In this document: positions 30,088 through 37,646 of the stretch, piece by piece | How positions within the stretch are numbered: position 1 is the first letter of the stretch | How the letters are laid out: each line of letters opens with the position of its first letter | Origin: Protaetiibacter intestinalis | GTDB lineage: Bacteria; Actinomycetota; Actinomycetes; Actinomycetales; Microbacteriaceae | DNA: 64,000 bases | Assembly (NCBI RefSeq): GCF_003627075.1 | Contig: NZ_CP032630.1 | Location: 310,001-374,000 of the forward strand | Direction of reading: 5' to 3' | The notes under the pieces: generated by a model | The model's database searches: none | What the model saw: only the letters and a program-made list of their open reading frames with translations | What the model was told of the DNA's origin: nothing | Program-made: the position numbers and the translations under genes

Positions 30088-30768
30088 ATGACCACCACCA
30101 CCACCCCATCGCCGCGCGGCATCGTCGCCGCCGCATCCGTCACCGCGACCGCCGCCCTGCTGTGCGCGTGCACCCCCGTCACGACGGGCCGGGGTGCGGA
30201 GGAGCCGCGACCCGCATCCGAGGCGCCCGCCGCCGACGCCCTCGACGAGGCGGGCGCCTGCCTCGTCGACCACTCGCCGTGGTCGCTCGACATCGGCAGG
30301 CTGCTCGACGACCACGCCGCCTTCCTCGGCAGCACCGCGCCGGAGGCCACCCCCAGCTCGTGGTCGGCCGAGGGCACGGCGCTCATGACGTTCACGGAGG
30401 GCGCGCGCATCTGGCAGTTCGTCGCCGAGGACGTCGTGTTCACGATCCAGATACCGACCGGAGACGGCCCCCTCACCGTCCGCTCGGCCCAGGTGGAGGA
30501 GCAGAACGGCGAGTTCCGCGTGATCGACGGGGGTTTCGTGATGATCGACGCCGCCGCATCGCTCGCCCACGTCGACGACACCACCACGACGTTCGCCGAC
30601 GGGTCGGTCAGCGGCCCGCTGCCGGTCGGGGCGCCCCCGGTGTTCCCCTGGTCGCGCGACATCGTGACCGGTCAGACCTCGATCACGCACCAGTTCAGCT
30701 GCAGTGCGTCCGAGCTCGTGATCACGACCGCGAGCCCCTACGGCTACCATTTCGTGCCGGGCGCCTGA
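30088..30768 (+). CDS. Putative lipoprotein (CLVDHSPW family), second of tandem pair
   Basis: The 226-residue protein begins with a Thr-rich start, a hydrophobic signal segment and lipobox LCAC; an Ala/Glu/Pro linker leads to ACLVDHSPWSLDIGRLLDDHAAFL. The domain ends SCSASELVITTASPYGYHF. GAGGAGG precedes the ATG at 30088. It is a tandem paralogue of the preceding gene. The final codons and stop lie in a 23-bp unit that is repeated exactly once more immediately downstream (30747-30792), a recent slippage-type duplication. Confidence 0.75.
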   Translation: MTTTTTPSPRGIVAAASVTATAALLCACTPVTTGRGAEEPRPASEAPAADALDEAGACLVDHSPWSLDIGRLLDDHAAFLGSTAPEATPSSWSAEGTALMTFTEGARIWQFVAEDVVFTIQIPTGDGPLTVRSAQVEEQNGEFRVIDGGFVMIDAAASLAHVDDTTTTFADGSVSGPLPVGAPPVFPWSRDIVTGQTSITHQFSCSASELVITTASPYGYHFVPGA

Positions 30769-30792
30769 GCCATTTCGTGCCGGGCGCCTGAG
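30747..30792 (+). repeat. 23-bp perfect tandem duplication over a stop codon
   Basis: The unit CCATTTCGTGCCGGGCGCCT plus GAG occurs at 30747-30769 and again at 30770-30792 without mismatch. The first copy holds the lipoprotein stop codon; the second lies between it and the convergent PHP gene. Confidence 0.9.
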
Positions 30793-30797
30793 CCGCG

Positions 30798-31652
30798 CTA
30801 CGGCGTGCGGAACGGCCGCGCCCCGGTGCCGCGCGCCACGATCGCGGCGTACACCTCGGGGTCGGTCGTGTTCTCGGCGAGACGGTTCGGCTTGCCGGCG
30901 CCGTGGTAGTCGCTCGATCCGGTCGTGACGAGGCCGAAGCGCCGGGCGACCTCGGCCCAGTGCGCGCGACCGGATGCCGGGTTGTCGCGGTGGTCGAGCT
31001 CGAGGCCGAACAGTCCCGCGTCGACGAGCGCCCGCATCCGCGCATCCGACAGCACCCGCTCGGGTCCCCGGGCGCCCGGATGCGCGATGACCGGCACGCC
31101 GCCGGCTCCGGCGATGAGCCGCACCCCCTCGAGCGGCGGCGGCGCCTCGTGCGGGCGGTAGTAGCCGCCCCGCCAGTGCAGGATCGTCGCGAACGCGGCC
31201 GAGCGGTCGGGCACGTGCCCGCGGGCCACGAGCGCGTCGGCGATGTGCGGGCGGCCCACGGTGGCGCCGGGCGTGGTCTGGGCGAGCACGTCCTCCCAGT
31301 CGAGGGCGTAGTCGGCGGCGATGCGCTCGACCATCGCCTCGGCCCGGTGCAGCCGCTCGGAGCGGATCGCGGCGGTCGCCTCGACGAGGGCCGCATCCGT
31401 CGGGTCGACGAGGTAGCCGAGGATGTGCACGCTCGCGTAGTCGAGCTGGGTCGACAGCTCGATGCCCGGCACGATCTCGAGCCCCGTGCCGTCCGCCGCG
31501 ATGAAGGCCTGGTCCCAGCCGGCCGTCGAGTCGTGGTCGGTGATGGCGAGCACCCCGAGCCCCGCGGCGACGCCCGCCGCGACGAGCTCCGCCGGGGTCT
31601 CGGTGCCGTCGGACACGCTCGAGTGCGCGTGCAGATCGATCGGTCCCGGCAT
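30798..31652 (-). CDS. PHP-domain phosphoesterase (RNase AM/YciV-like)
   Basis: The 284-residue protein has the PHP metal motifs: DLHAHSSVSDG at the N terminus, ITDHDST, VPGIELS, later VIAHPGARG and the C-terminal GSSDYHG. This set matches the YciV/TrpH group that removes phosphates from 3',5'-nucleoside bisphosphates or 5' ends of short RNAs. ATG 31652 has TAGCAT ending 6 nt upstream. It is convergent with the lipoprotein pair and divergent from the EEP phosphatase gene. Confidence 0.88.
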   Translation of the reverse strand: MPGPIDLHAHSSVSDGTETPAELVAAGVAAGLGVLAITDHDSTAGWDQAFIAADGTGLEIVPGIELSTQLDYASVHILGYLVDPTDAALVEATAAIRSERLHRAEAMVERIAADYALDWEDVLAQTTPGATVGRPHIADALVARGHVPDRSAAFATILHWRGGYYRPHEAPPPLEGVRLIAGAGGVPVIAHPGARGPERVLSDARMRALVDAGLFGLELDHRDNPASGRAHWAEVARRFGLVTTGSSDYHGAGKPNRLAENTTDPEVYAAIVARGTGARPFRTP

Positions 31653-31658
31653 CCCCTC

Positions 31659-31664
31659 ATGCTA
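31659..31664 (-). promoter_or_regulatory. -10 box TAGCAT for PHP gene
   Basis: Reverse-strand TAGCAT ends 6 nt before ATG 31652. Confidence 0.5.
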
Positions 31665-31713
31665 GAGCGGCGCCCGGCCGTCCCGCCGGGGCGGATGCAC
31701 AGCATCCGCGCCC

Positions 31714-31719
31714 TAGGCT
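31714..31719 (+). promoter_or_regulatory. -10 box TAGGCT for EEP gene
   Basis: TAGGCT ends 7 nt before ATG 31727 but only 1 nt before ATG 31721, so the inner ATG is the likelier start. Confidence 0.5.
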
Positions 31720-31726
31720 CATGACG

Positions 31727-32740
31727 ATGATCCGTCGCATCCTCGCCGCCGCGGTCACGCTCGCCCTCGCCTTGCTGCTGCTCGTCGCCTGCTGGCCGCA
31801 ACTGCTGGGCCTCGAGCGTGTGCTGGGTGTCGCCCAGCTCGTGTCGTTCCGCGGGATCGCCGCGCTCGTCGCGGTGCTCCTGGCGGTGCTGCTGACGCTC
31901 GTGGCGCTGCTGTCGCCGCGCGGACGCCGCTTCTTCGCGGGGCTCGCCGTGCTGCTGCTCGCCTTCTCGGTCGTGTCGACCGGCGTGCTCGCGGTGCGGG
32001 GCTTCGGGAACGGCGCCCTCCAGACCCTCGCCCCCGGCGACCTCGTGGTGCTCAGCTGGAACACCCTCGGCGAGGCGCCCGGCGCCGAGCGGATCGCGGA
32101 GCTCGCGGTCGAGCAGGAGGCGGATGTCGTGGCGCTGCCGGAGACGAGCCCGGATGCCGCGGAGCAGATCGCGACGCTCATGGCGGCCGCGGGCCGCCCC
32201 GTGCAGGCGCTCGGCGTGCAGTTCGACCACATCTCGAAGGCGCGCTCGACCATGCTGCTCGTCTCGACCGCACTCGGCGAGTACCGCGTCGACGAGACCG
32301 TCGGCAACACCGTCACCCTGCCGAGCGTCGTGGCCGTGCCCGTCGACGGCACGGGTCCCACGATCATCGCCGCGCACCCGGTGGCGCCCGTGCCCGAGGA
32401 GATGGACGGCTGGCGCGCGAGCCTCGACTGGCTCGCCGAGCGCTGCGCCGACGCGGACGCCGACCTCGTCGTCGCGGGCGACCTCAACTCGACCCTCGAC
32501 CACTGGGCCTCGCTCGGCTCGGACGTCGGCCTCAACCAGTGCCGCGACGCCGCCCGCGCCACCGGCAACGCGGCGGTCGGCACCTGGCCGACCCGCATGC
32601 CGCCCCTGCTCGGCACCCCCATCGACCACGTGCTCGCGACCGACGCCTGGCAGATCGTCGGATTCCGGGTGCTCGAGTCGGAGGACGGCGCCGGATCCGA
32701 CCACCGTCCCGTGCTCGCCCAGCTGCGGCCCGCATCCTGA
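31727..32740 (+). CDS. Membrane-anchored endonuclease/exonuclease/phosphatase-family protein
   Basis: The 337-residue protein has three N-terminal membrane segments (residues about 5-25, 37-60 and 68-85), then an EEP domain facing outward: VVLSWNTLGEAPGAERIAEL, DVVALPE, IIAAHPVAP, LVVAGDLNSTLDHW, and the C-terminal GSDHRPVLAQL. These supply the Asn, Glu, His, Asp-x-Asn and Asp-His residues of the metal-dependent active site. Members act on phospholipids, nucleic acids or inositol phosphates; the substrate is unknown. ATG 31727 is chosen by promoter spacing; ATG 31721 is possible. Confidence 0.82.
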   Translation: MIRRILAAAVTLALALLLLVACWPQLLGLERVLGVAQLVSFRGIAALVAVLLAVLLTLVALLSPRGRRFFAGLAVLLLAFSVVSTGVLAVRGFGNGALQTLAPGDLVVLSWNTLGEAPGAERIAELAVEQEADVVALPETSPDAAEQIATLMAAAGRPVQALGVQFDHISKARSTMLLVSTALGEYRVDETVGNTVTLPSVVAVPVDGTGPTIIAAHPVAPVPEEMDGWRASLDWLAERCADADADLVVAGDLNSTLDHWASLGSDVGLNQCRDAARATGNAAVGTWPTRMPPLLGTPIDHVLATDAWQIVGFRVLESEDGAGSDHRPVLAQLRPAS

Positions 32741-32782
32741 GCTCCGCGGGCCGCCATCAGCCGTCGGTGGGAGGATGGGGGC

Positions 32783-34225
32783 ATGGCTGACACCACCCCC
32801 GTCGCATCGGACACCGCCCCCGCCGCCATCGCGGCCAACGCGAACCGCTCCACGACCCCCACCTCCGCGTCGTTCCGCGAGTTCATCTTCGCCAACTGGG
32901 CCGACCGGCCCGACGTGCCGCCCTCGCCGCGCGCGCAGGCCGCCTTCGCCGCCGCCCGCCGGCTGCGCATCTCCGCCGCCTTCCCGGGCGCCACCATCGT
33001 CATCCCCGCGGGCCCCGCCAAGGTGCGCTCCAACGACACCGACTACCCCTACCGCGCGCACTCCGCGTTCTCGCACCTCACCGGCTGGGCGAGCGACACG
33101 GTGCCCGGCAGCGTGCTCGTGATCTCCCCCGACGACGCGGGCGCCACCCTCTACTTCACCCCCACCGCGGGCCGCGACTCCGACGAGTTCTACGCCAACG
33201 CGGCCATCGGCGAGTTCTGGACGGGCCCGCGCCCCTCGCTCGACCACGTCGCCGCCGACCTCGGCCTCGCGACCCGCCCGCTCTCCGAGCTCGCGGCCGA
33301 GGGCGAGCAGGTGCTCGTGCTGCGCGGTGTCGACGCGGACGCCGACGCGCTCGCCGCCCCGGACGCCGCGGATGCGGAGCTCACCCGCGCGGTCAGCGAG
33401 CTGCGGCTCGTGAAGGACGCCTACGAGGTCGACGAGCTGCGCGCCGCGATCGACGCCACGCGCGCCGGCTTCGACGACGTCATCGCCGACTTCCCGCAGA
33501 TCGTCGCCCACCCGCGCGGCGAGCGCCTCGTCGAGGGCACCTTCAACCGCCGGGCACGCGCCGAGGGCAACACGGTCGGCTACGACACGATCGCCGCCTC
33601 CGGGCCGCACGCCTGCATCCTGCACTGGACCCGCAACGACGGGCCGGTCGTCCCGGGCGACCTGCTGCTGCTCGACGCGGGCGTCGAGCTCGACTCGCTC
33701 TACACGGCCGACATCACCCGCACCCTGCCCGTCTCGGGCACCTTCACCGAGGTGCAGCGCCGCGTCTACGAGGCCGTGCGCGAGGCGGCGGATGCGGCGT
33801 TCCAGATCGTGCGGCCGGGCATCCGGTTCCGCGAGATCCACGCGGAGGCCATGAAGGTGATCGCCGCGCGCACCGCCGAGTGGGGCTTCCTGCCGGTGAG
33901 CGCCGAGGCCTCGCTCGAGCCCGACGCGCAGTACCACCGCCGCTACATGGTGCACGGCACGAGCCACCACCTCGGCATCGACGTGCACGACTGCGCGCAG
34001 GCCCGCCGCGAGCTCTACCTCGACGGCGTGCTGGAGCCCGGCATGGTGTTCACGATCGAGCCGGGCCTCTACTTCCAGCCCGACGACCTCACGGTGCCCG
34101 AGGAGTACCGCGGCATCGGGGTGCGCATCGAGGACGACATCCTCGTCACCGAGACCGGCGCCGAGAACCTGTCGGCCGGCATCCCGCGCACCGCCGACGA
34201 GGTCGAGGCCTGGCTGGCGCGCTGA
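32783..34225 (+). CDS. pepP: Xaa-Pro aminopeptidase (M24B)
   Basis: The 480-residue protein has an AMP_N domain (residues about 45-200) and a pita-bread M24 peptidase domain. Metal-binding residues are visible in LLLDAGVELDSLYTADITRT, MVHGTSHHLGIDVHD, FTIEPGLY and GVRIEDDILVTETG (two Asp, one His, two Glu). Aminopeptidase P removes N-terminal residues that precede proline. An N-terminal Ala/Thr-rich extension of about 30 residues is actinobacterial. The gene is convergent with the general-stress protein gene, separated by a short hairpin. Confidence 0.93.
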   Translation: MADTTPVASDTAPAAIAANANRSTTPTSASFREFIFANWADRPDVPPSPRAQAAFAAARRLRISAAFPGATIVIPAGPAKVRSNDTDYPYRAHSAFSHLTGWASDTVPGSVLVISPDDAGATLYFTPTAGRDSDEFYANAAIGEFWTGPRPSLDHVAADLGLATRPLSELAAEGEQVLVLRGVDADADALAAPDAADAELTRAVSELRLVKDAYEVDELRAAIDATRAGFDDVIADFPQIVAHPRGERLVEGTFNRRARAEGNTVGYDTIAASGPHACILHWTRNDGPVVPGDLLLLDAGVELDSLYTADITRTLPVSGTFTEVQRRVYEAVREAADAAFQIVRPGIRFREIHAEAMKVIAARTAEWGFLPVSAEASLEPDAQYHRRYMVHGTSHHLGIDVHDCAQARRELYLDGVLEPGMVFTIEPGLYFQPDDLTVPEEYRGIGVRIEDDILVTETGAENLSAGIPRTADEVEAWLAR

Positions 34226-34234
34226 GCGCCACCC

Positions 34235-34261
34235 CCGTTCGGAGGCGTCCGTCCGGAACGG
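34235..34261. terminator. Bidirectional hairpin between convergent genes
   Basis: CCGTTC-GGA (34235-34243) pairs with TCCGGAACGG (34252-34261) with one bulge, filling the gap between the two convergent genes. Confidence 0.5.
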
Positions 34262-34262
34262 C

Positions 34263-34745
34263 TCAGGGGTTGCGTGCCAGCACGTCCTGGGCCCGGGTGA
34301 GATACCCGGGCTCCAGGATGATCTGGTAGTTCGCGGCGACGACCTGCGTCATCGACTCGAAGTCGCGGTTGCGGCGCTGGATGGCGTAGCTCGCGAGCTG
34401 CAGGAACAGGCCGAGGGCCGCACCGATGAAGACCGCGGCCGCGAACAGCTGCCACGTGAAGGTCGGCGAGAGCAGGCTGAAGAACAGCCCGAGGAAGATG
34501 CCGAGCCAGGCGCCCGAGAGCACCCCCGAGAGCGCGGCCCGGTTCCAGGAGCGCTTGCGGGTGACGATCTCGACGCTCGTGAGACCGTTGCCCACGATCG
34601 CGAGCTTCGCGATCGGGAAGTCGGCCTTGGCGAGCCGGTCGACGACCTGCTGGGCGTCCGGATAACTGTCGTAGGTGCCCAGCACGTCGCCGTGCGGCAC
34701 GGTCAGCGGCACGCCGCGGCGCGCGAAGGGCGAGGTGTTCGACAC
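34263..34745 (-). CDS. General stress protein (GSP17M/YflT-like)
   Basis: The 160-residue protein has the YflT-type N-terminal domain (LGTYDSYPDAQQVVDRLAKADFPIAKLAIVGNGLTSVE) and, unlike the short Bacillus form, two membrane segments (GVLSGAWLGIFLGLFFSLL and WQLFAAAVFIGAALGLFLQLASYAI). The C terminus (YQIILEPGYLTRAQDVLARN) is cytosolic. This membrane-bound form is usual in actinobacteria beside the MgtE-like gene, to which it is divergent here. GTG 34745 is preceded by a weak CACAAT box at the 6-nt spacing. Biochemical function is unknown. Confidence 0.85.
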   Translation of the reverse strand: MSNTSPFARRGVPLTVPHGDVLGTYDSYPDAQQVVDRLAKADFPIAKLAIVGNGLTSVEIVTRKRSWNRAALSGVLSGAWLGIFLGLFFSLLSPTFTWQLFAAAVFIGAALGLFLQLASYAIQRRNRDFESMTQVVAANYQIILEPGYLTRAQDVLARNP

Positions 34746-34769
34746 CCGTTCATTGTGGCATCCGGCGGG

Positions 34770-34775
34770 TAGGGT
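34770..34775 (+). promoter_or_regulatory. -10 box TAGGGT
   Basis: TAGGGT ends 6 nt before GTG 34782 and fixes the start of the MgtE-like gene. Confidence 0.6.
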
Positions 34776-34781
34776 TTCATC

Positions 34782-36089
34782 GTGAGCGCCACGAGAGTCT
34801 TCGTCGCCCGTCTGGCCGGGTGCTCCGTCTTCGACCCCAACGGCGACCGGGTCGGCCGGGTGCGCGACGTGCTCGTCGTCTTCCGCAACGCCGGATCGCC
34901 CCGCGTCGTGGGTCTCATCGTCGAGATCCCCGGGCGCCGCCGGGTCTTCGTGTCCATCGGGCGCGTCACGAGCATCGGCGCCGGCCAGATCATCACGACG
35001 GGCCTCATCAATCTGCGCCGCTTCGAGCAGCGCGGCGGCGAGGTGCGCGTGATCGCCGAGCTGCTCGGGCGCCAGGTGGTGCTGCGCGACGGATCCGGCG
35101 ACGCCACCATCGAAGACGTCGCGATCGAGGAGTCCGCCCCCGGCGAGTGGGAGGTGGGCGACCTGTTCCTGCGCCGACCCCGCACGGGCGCGGCCCCGTT
35201 CGGCAAGGGCGCCACCGTGCTCGCCGGCTGGGACAGGGTGCGCGAGAAGACCGACACGGGCGAGGCGCAGTCCGCCGAGCACCTCATCGCGACCTACTCG
35301 GATCTGCTGCCCGCCGACCTCGCCTCCACGCTCCTCGACCTGCCCGAGGAGCGCCGCATGGAGGTCGCCGAGGAGCTCTCCGACGACCGCCTCGCCGACG
35401 CCCTCGAGGAGATGCCCGAGACCGAGCAGGTCGAGATCCTCACCCAGCTCGATGACGAGCGCGCCGCCGACGTGCTCGACCAGATGCAGCCCGACGACGC
35501 CGCCGACCTCATCGCCCAGCTGCCGGAGGAGCGGGGCGAGGCCCTGCTCGAGCTCATGCAGCCCGAAGAGGCCGAGGACGTGCGCTTCCTGCTGAACTAC
35601 GCGCCCGAGACGGCGGGCGGTCTCATGACGACCGAGCCCATCATCGTCTCGGCGGATGCGACGGTGGCCGAGGGGCTCGCCCTCATCCGCCGGCACGAGC
35701 TCGCCCCGGCGCTCGGCGCCGCGGTGTGCGTGACGCTGCCGCCCTACGAGCCGCCGACCGGCCGCTTCCTCGGTTTCGTGCACTTCCAGCGGATGCTGCG
35801 CTACCCGCCGCACGAGCGGCTCGGCACCCTCATCGACCCGAGCCTCGAGCCGGTCTCCCCCGAGACGAGCGCGGCCGAGGTCGCGCGCATCCTCGCCTCC
35901 TACAACCTCGTCTCGCTTCCCGTCGTCGACGAGAAGCACCGCCTCGTCGGGGTGGTGACCATCGACGACGTCCTCGACTACCTCCTGCCCGACGACTGGC
36001 GAAGTACCCCGGCCGAACCCGAACCCGTGAGCACGGGCACCGCAGCCATCCCGACCCGAGGAAGGAGGACCTCGCATGGCACGTCGTAA
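34782..36089 (+). CDS. Soluble MgtE-N/CBS protein with PRC-barrel N terminus
   Basis: The 435-residue protein combines a PRC-barrel-like start (LAGCSVFDPNGDRVGRVRDVLVVF), an MgtE intracellular N domain (about residues 165-275: YSDLLPADLASTLLDLPEERRMEVAEELSDDRLADALEEMP) and two CBS modules (TTEPIIVSADATVAEGLALIRRHEL; VVDEKHRLVGVVTIDDVLDYL). It lacks the five-helix membrane channel of true MgtE. These are magnesium- and nucleotide-sensing modules, so a regulatory role is likelier than transport. It overlaps the DUF1003 membrane-protein gene by 14 nt, suggesting a complex. Confidence 0.87.
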   Translation: MSATRVFVARLAGCSVFDPNGDRVGRVRDVLVVFRNAGSPRVVGLIVEIPGRRRVFVSIGRVTSIGAGQIITTGLINLRRFEQRGGEVRVIAELLGRQVVLRDGSGDATIEDVAIEESAPGEWEVGDLFLRRPRTGAAPFGKGATVLAGWDRVREKTDTGEAQSAEHLIATYSDLLPADLASTLLDLPEERRMEVAEELSDDRLADALEEMPETEQVEILTQLDDERAADVLDQMQPDDAADLIAQLPEERGEALLELMQPEEAEDVRFLLNYAPETAGGLMTTEPIIVSADATVAEGLALIRRHELAPALGAAVCVTLPPYEPPTGRFLGFVHFQRMLRYPPHERLGTLIDPSLEPVSPETSAAEVARILASYNLVSLPVVDEKHRLVGVVTIDDVLDYLLPDDWRSTPAEPEPVSTGTAAIPTRGRRTSHGTS

Positions 36090-36582
36090 CGAGCCCCGAC
36101 TCGACTCGCCCAAGGGCATCCGCCCCGCGTGGGGTTTCCGCCCCTCGGGCCGCGACCGCATGGGCCGCTTCTCGGAGTCGTTCGCGCGCGCGATGGGCAC
36201 GAGCTGGTTCCTGATCGGCATGACGGTGATCGTCGTGGTGTGGCTGACGTACAACACGCTCATGCCCGTCGAGTACCAGTTCGACCCGCGCTCCTCGAAC
36301 TTCACGCTGCTGACGCTCATCCTGTCGCTGCAGGCCTCGTACGCCGCGCCCCTCATCCTGTTGGCGCAGAACCGCCAGGACGACCGAGACCGCGTGCAGA
36401 TCGAGCAGGACCGCCAGCGCGCCGAACGCAACCTCGCCGACACCGAGTACCTCGCCCGCGAGGTGGTGGCGCTGCGGCTCGCGGTCAAGGAGATGGCGAC
36501 GAAGGACTTCATCCGTGCCGAGCTGCGCGCGCTGCTCGAAGAGCTCGACAAGGAGAAGGAGCCCGACGAGGTCGCCAAGTGA
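36076..36582 (+). CDS. DUF1003 membrane protein
   Basis: The 168-residue protein has two membrane helices (SWFLIGMTVIVVVWLTYNTL and FTLLTLILSLQASYAAPLILLAQNRQ) followed by a charged coiled coil (DDRDRVQIEQDRQRAERNLADTEYLAREVVALRLAV). The PxxLLAQNRQ end of helix 2 is the DUF1003 signature. GAAGGAGG precedes the ATG. Coupled with the MgtE-like protein upstream and mrp downstream; a membrane anchor for the soluble MgtE-like sensor is a reasonable inference. Confidence 0.88.
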   Translation: MARRNEPRLDSPKGIRPAWGFRPSGRDRMGRFSESFARAMGTSWFLIGMTVIVVVWLTYNTLMPVEYQFDPRSSNFTLLTLILSLQASYAAPLILLAQNRQDDRDRVQIEQDRQRAERNLADTEYLAREVVALRLAVKEMATKDFIRAELRALLEELDKEKEPDEVAK

Positions 36583-37643
36583 CCTCGTCATCCGCCTCCG
36601 CGGATGCCGTGCGCGCCGCGCTCGCGCGCGTGCAGGATCCGGAGATCCGGCGCCCCATCACCGAGCTCGACATGGTGCACGGGGTGTCGGTGACGGATGG
36701 CGTGGCCGAGGTCGGCCTGCGGCTCACGATCGTCGGCTGCCCGGCCGCCGACCGCATCGAGCGGGACGTGCGGGCGGCGGTGCTCGCGGTGCCGGGCGTG
36801 GAGTCGCTCGAGCTCGAGGTGGGCGTCATGACGCCCGTCGAGCGCGAGGCGCTCGTCACGCGGCTGCGCGGCGAGCGGCGGATGCCGTTCGGCCCGGGCA
36901 CGCTCACGCGCGTCATCGCGGTCACCTCGGGCAAGGGCGGCGTCGGCAAGTCGACCATGACGGCCGAGCTCGCGGTCGCCCTCGCCGCCCGCGGCCTCGC
37001 GGTGGGACTCGTCGACGCCGACGTGTTCGGCTTCTCGATCCCCGGCATCCTCGGCATCCCGGACGCCAAGCCCACCCAGGTGGGCGACATGATCCTGCCG
37101 CCCGTGGCGCACGGGGTGAAGGTCATCTCGATCGGCATGTTCGTCGACGACAAGACCCCCGTGTCGTGGCGCGGGCCGCTGCTGCACCGCACGATGCAGC
37201 AGTTCCTCACCGACGTGTACTTCGGCGACCTCGACGTGCTGCTGCTGGATCTGCCGCCCGGCACGGGGGATGTCGCGATCACGCTCGGGCAGCTGCTGCC
37301 GAACGCCGAGGTGCTCGTCGTGACGACCCCGCAGACGGCCGCCGCGGGGGTCGCCGAGCGCTCGGGGCTGCTCGCCCGGCAGACCGGCCAGACGGTCGTC
37401 GGCGTCGTCGAGAACATGACGGGCGGGGTGTTCGGCTCCGGCGGCGGCGACGAGGTGGCGCGGCGGCTCGAGGTGCCCGTGCTGGCCCGCGTTCCGCTCT
37501 CGGGTGCCGTCGCGGCATCCGGGGATGCGGGTGCGCCGCTCGTGCTGGGCGACGGGGCCGACCCGGCCGCCGCCGCCCTGCTCGCCCTCGCCGACGCCCT
37601 CGCGGCGCGCGGCCGCGGCCTCGCCGGCCGTTCGCTGCTGTAG
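36579..37643 (+). CDS. mrp: Mrp/NBP35 family Fe-S cluster carrier ATPase
   Basis: The 354-residue protein has an N-terminal MIP18/DUF59 domain (residues 1-100: VQDPEIRRPITELDMVHGVSV) and a deviant Walker A SGKGGVGKST, DADVFGFSIPGI, and DLPPGTGDVAI typical of Mrp/ApbC. The usual C-terminal Cys-x-x-Cys for cluster binding is not present in the region after VVENMTG, where the sequence reads GGVFGSGGGDEVARRL. This cysteine-less form occurs in other actinobacteria. GTG start overlaps the DUF1003 stop. It probably carries Fe-S clusters or has a derived ATPase role. Confidence 0.88.
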   Translation: MTSSSASADAVRAALARVQDPEIRRPITELDMVHGVSVTDGVAEVGLRLTIVGCPAADRIERDVRAAVLAVPGVESLELEVGVMTPVEREALVTRLRGERRMPFGPGTLTRVIAVTSGKGGVGKSTMTAELAVALAARGLAVGLVDADVFGFSIPGILGIPDAKPTQVGDMILPPVAHGVKVISIGMFVDDKTPVSWRGPLLHRTMQQFLTDVYFGDLDVLLLDLPPGTGDVAITLGQLLPNAEVLVVTTPQTAAAGVAERSGLLARQTGQTVVGVVENMTGGVFGSGGGDEVARRLEVPVLARVPLSGAVAASGDAGAPLVLGDGADPAAAALLALADALAARGRGLAGRSLL

Positions 37644-37646
37644 GCC

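Noticed and set aside
31692..31709. Hairpin GCGGATGC/GCATCCGC between divergent genes as an operator
   Set aside because: Both arms are copies of the GGATGC/GCATCC word that is abundant throughout the window, so the pairing may be chance.
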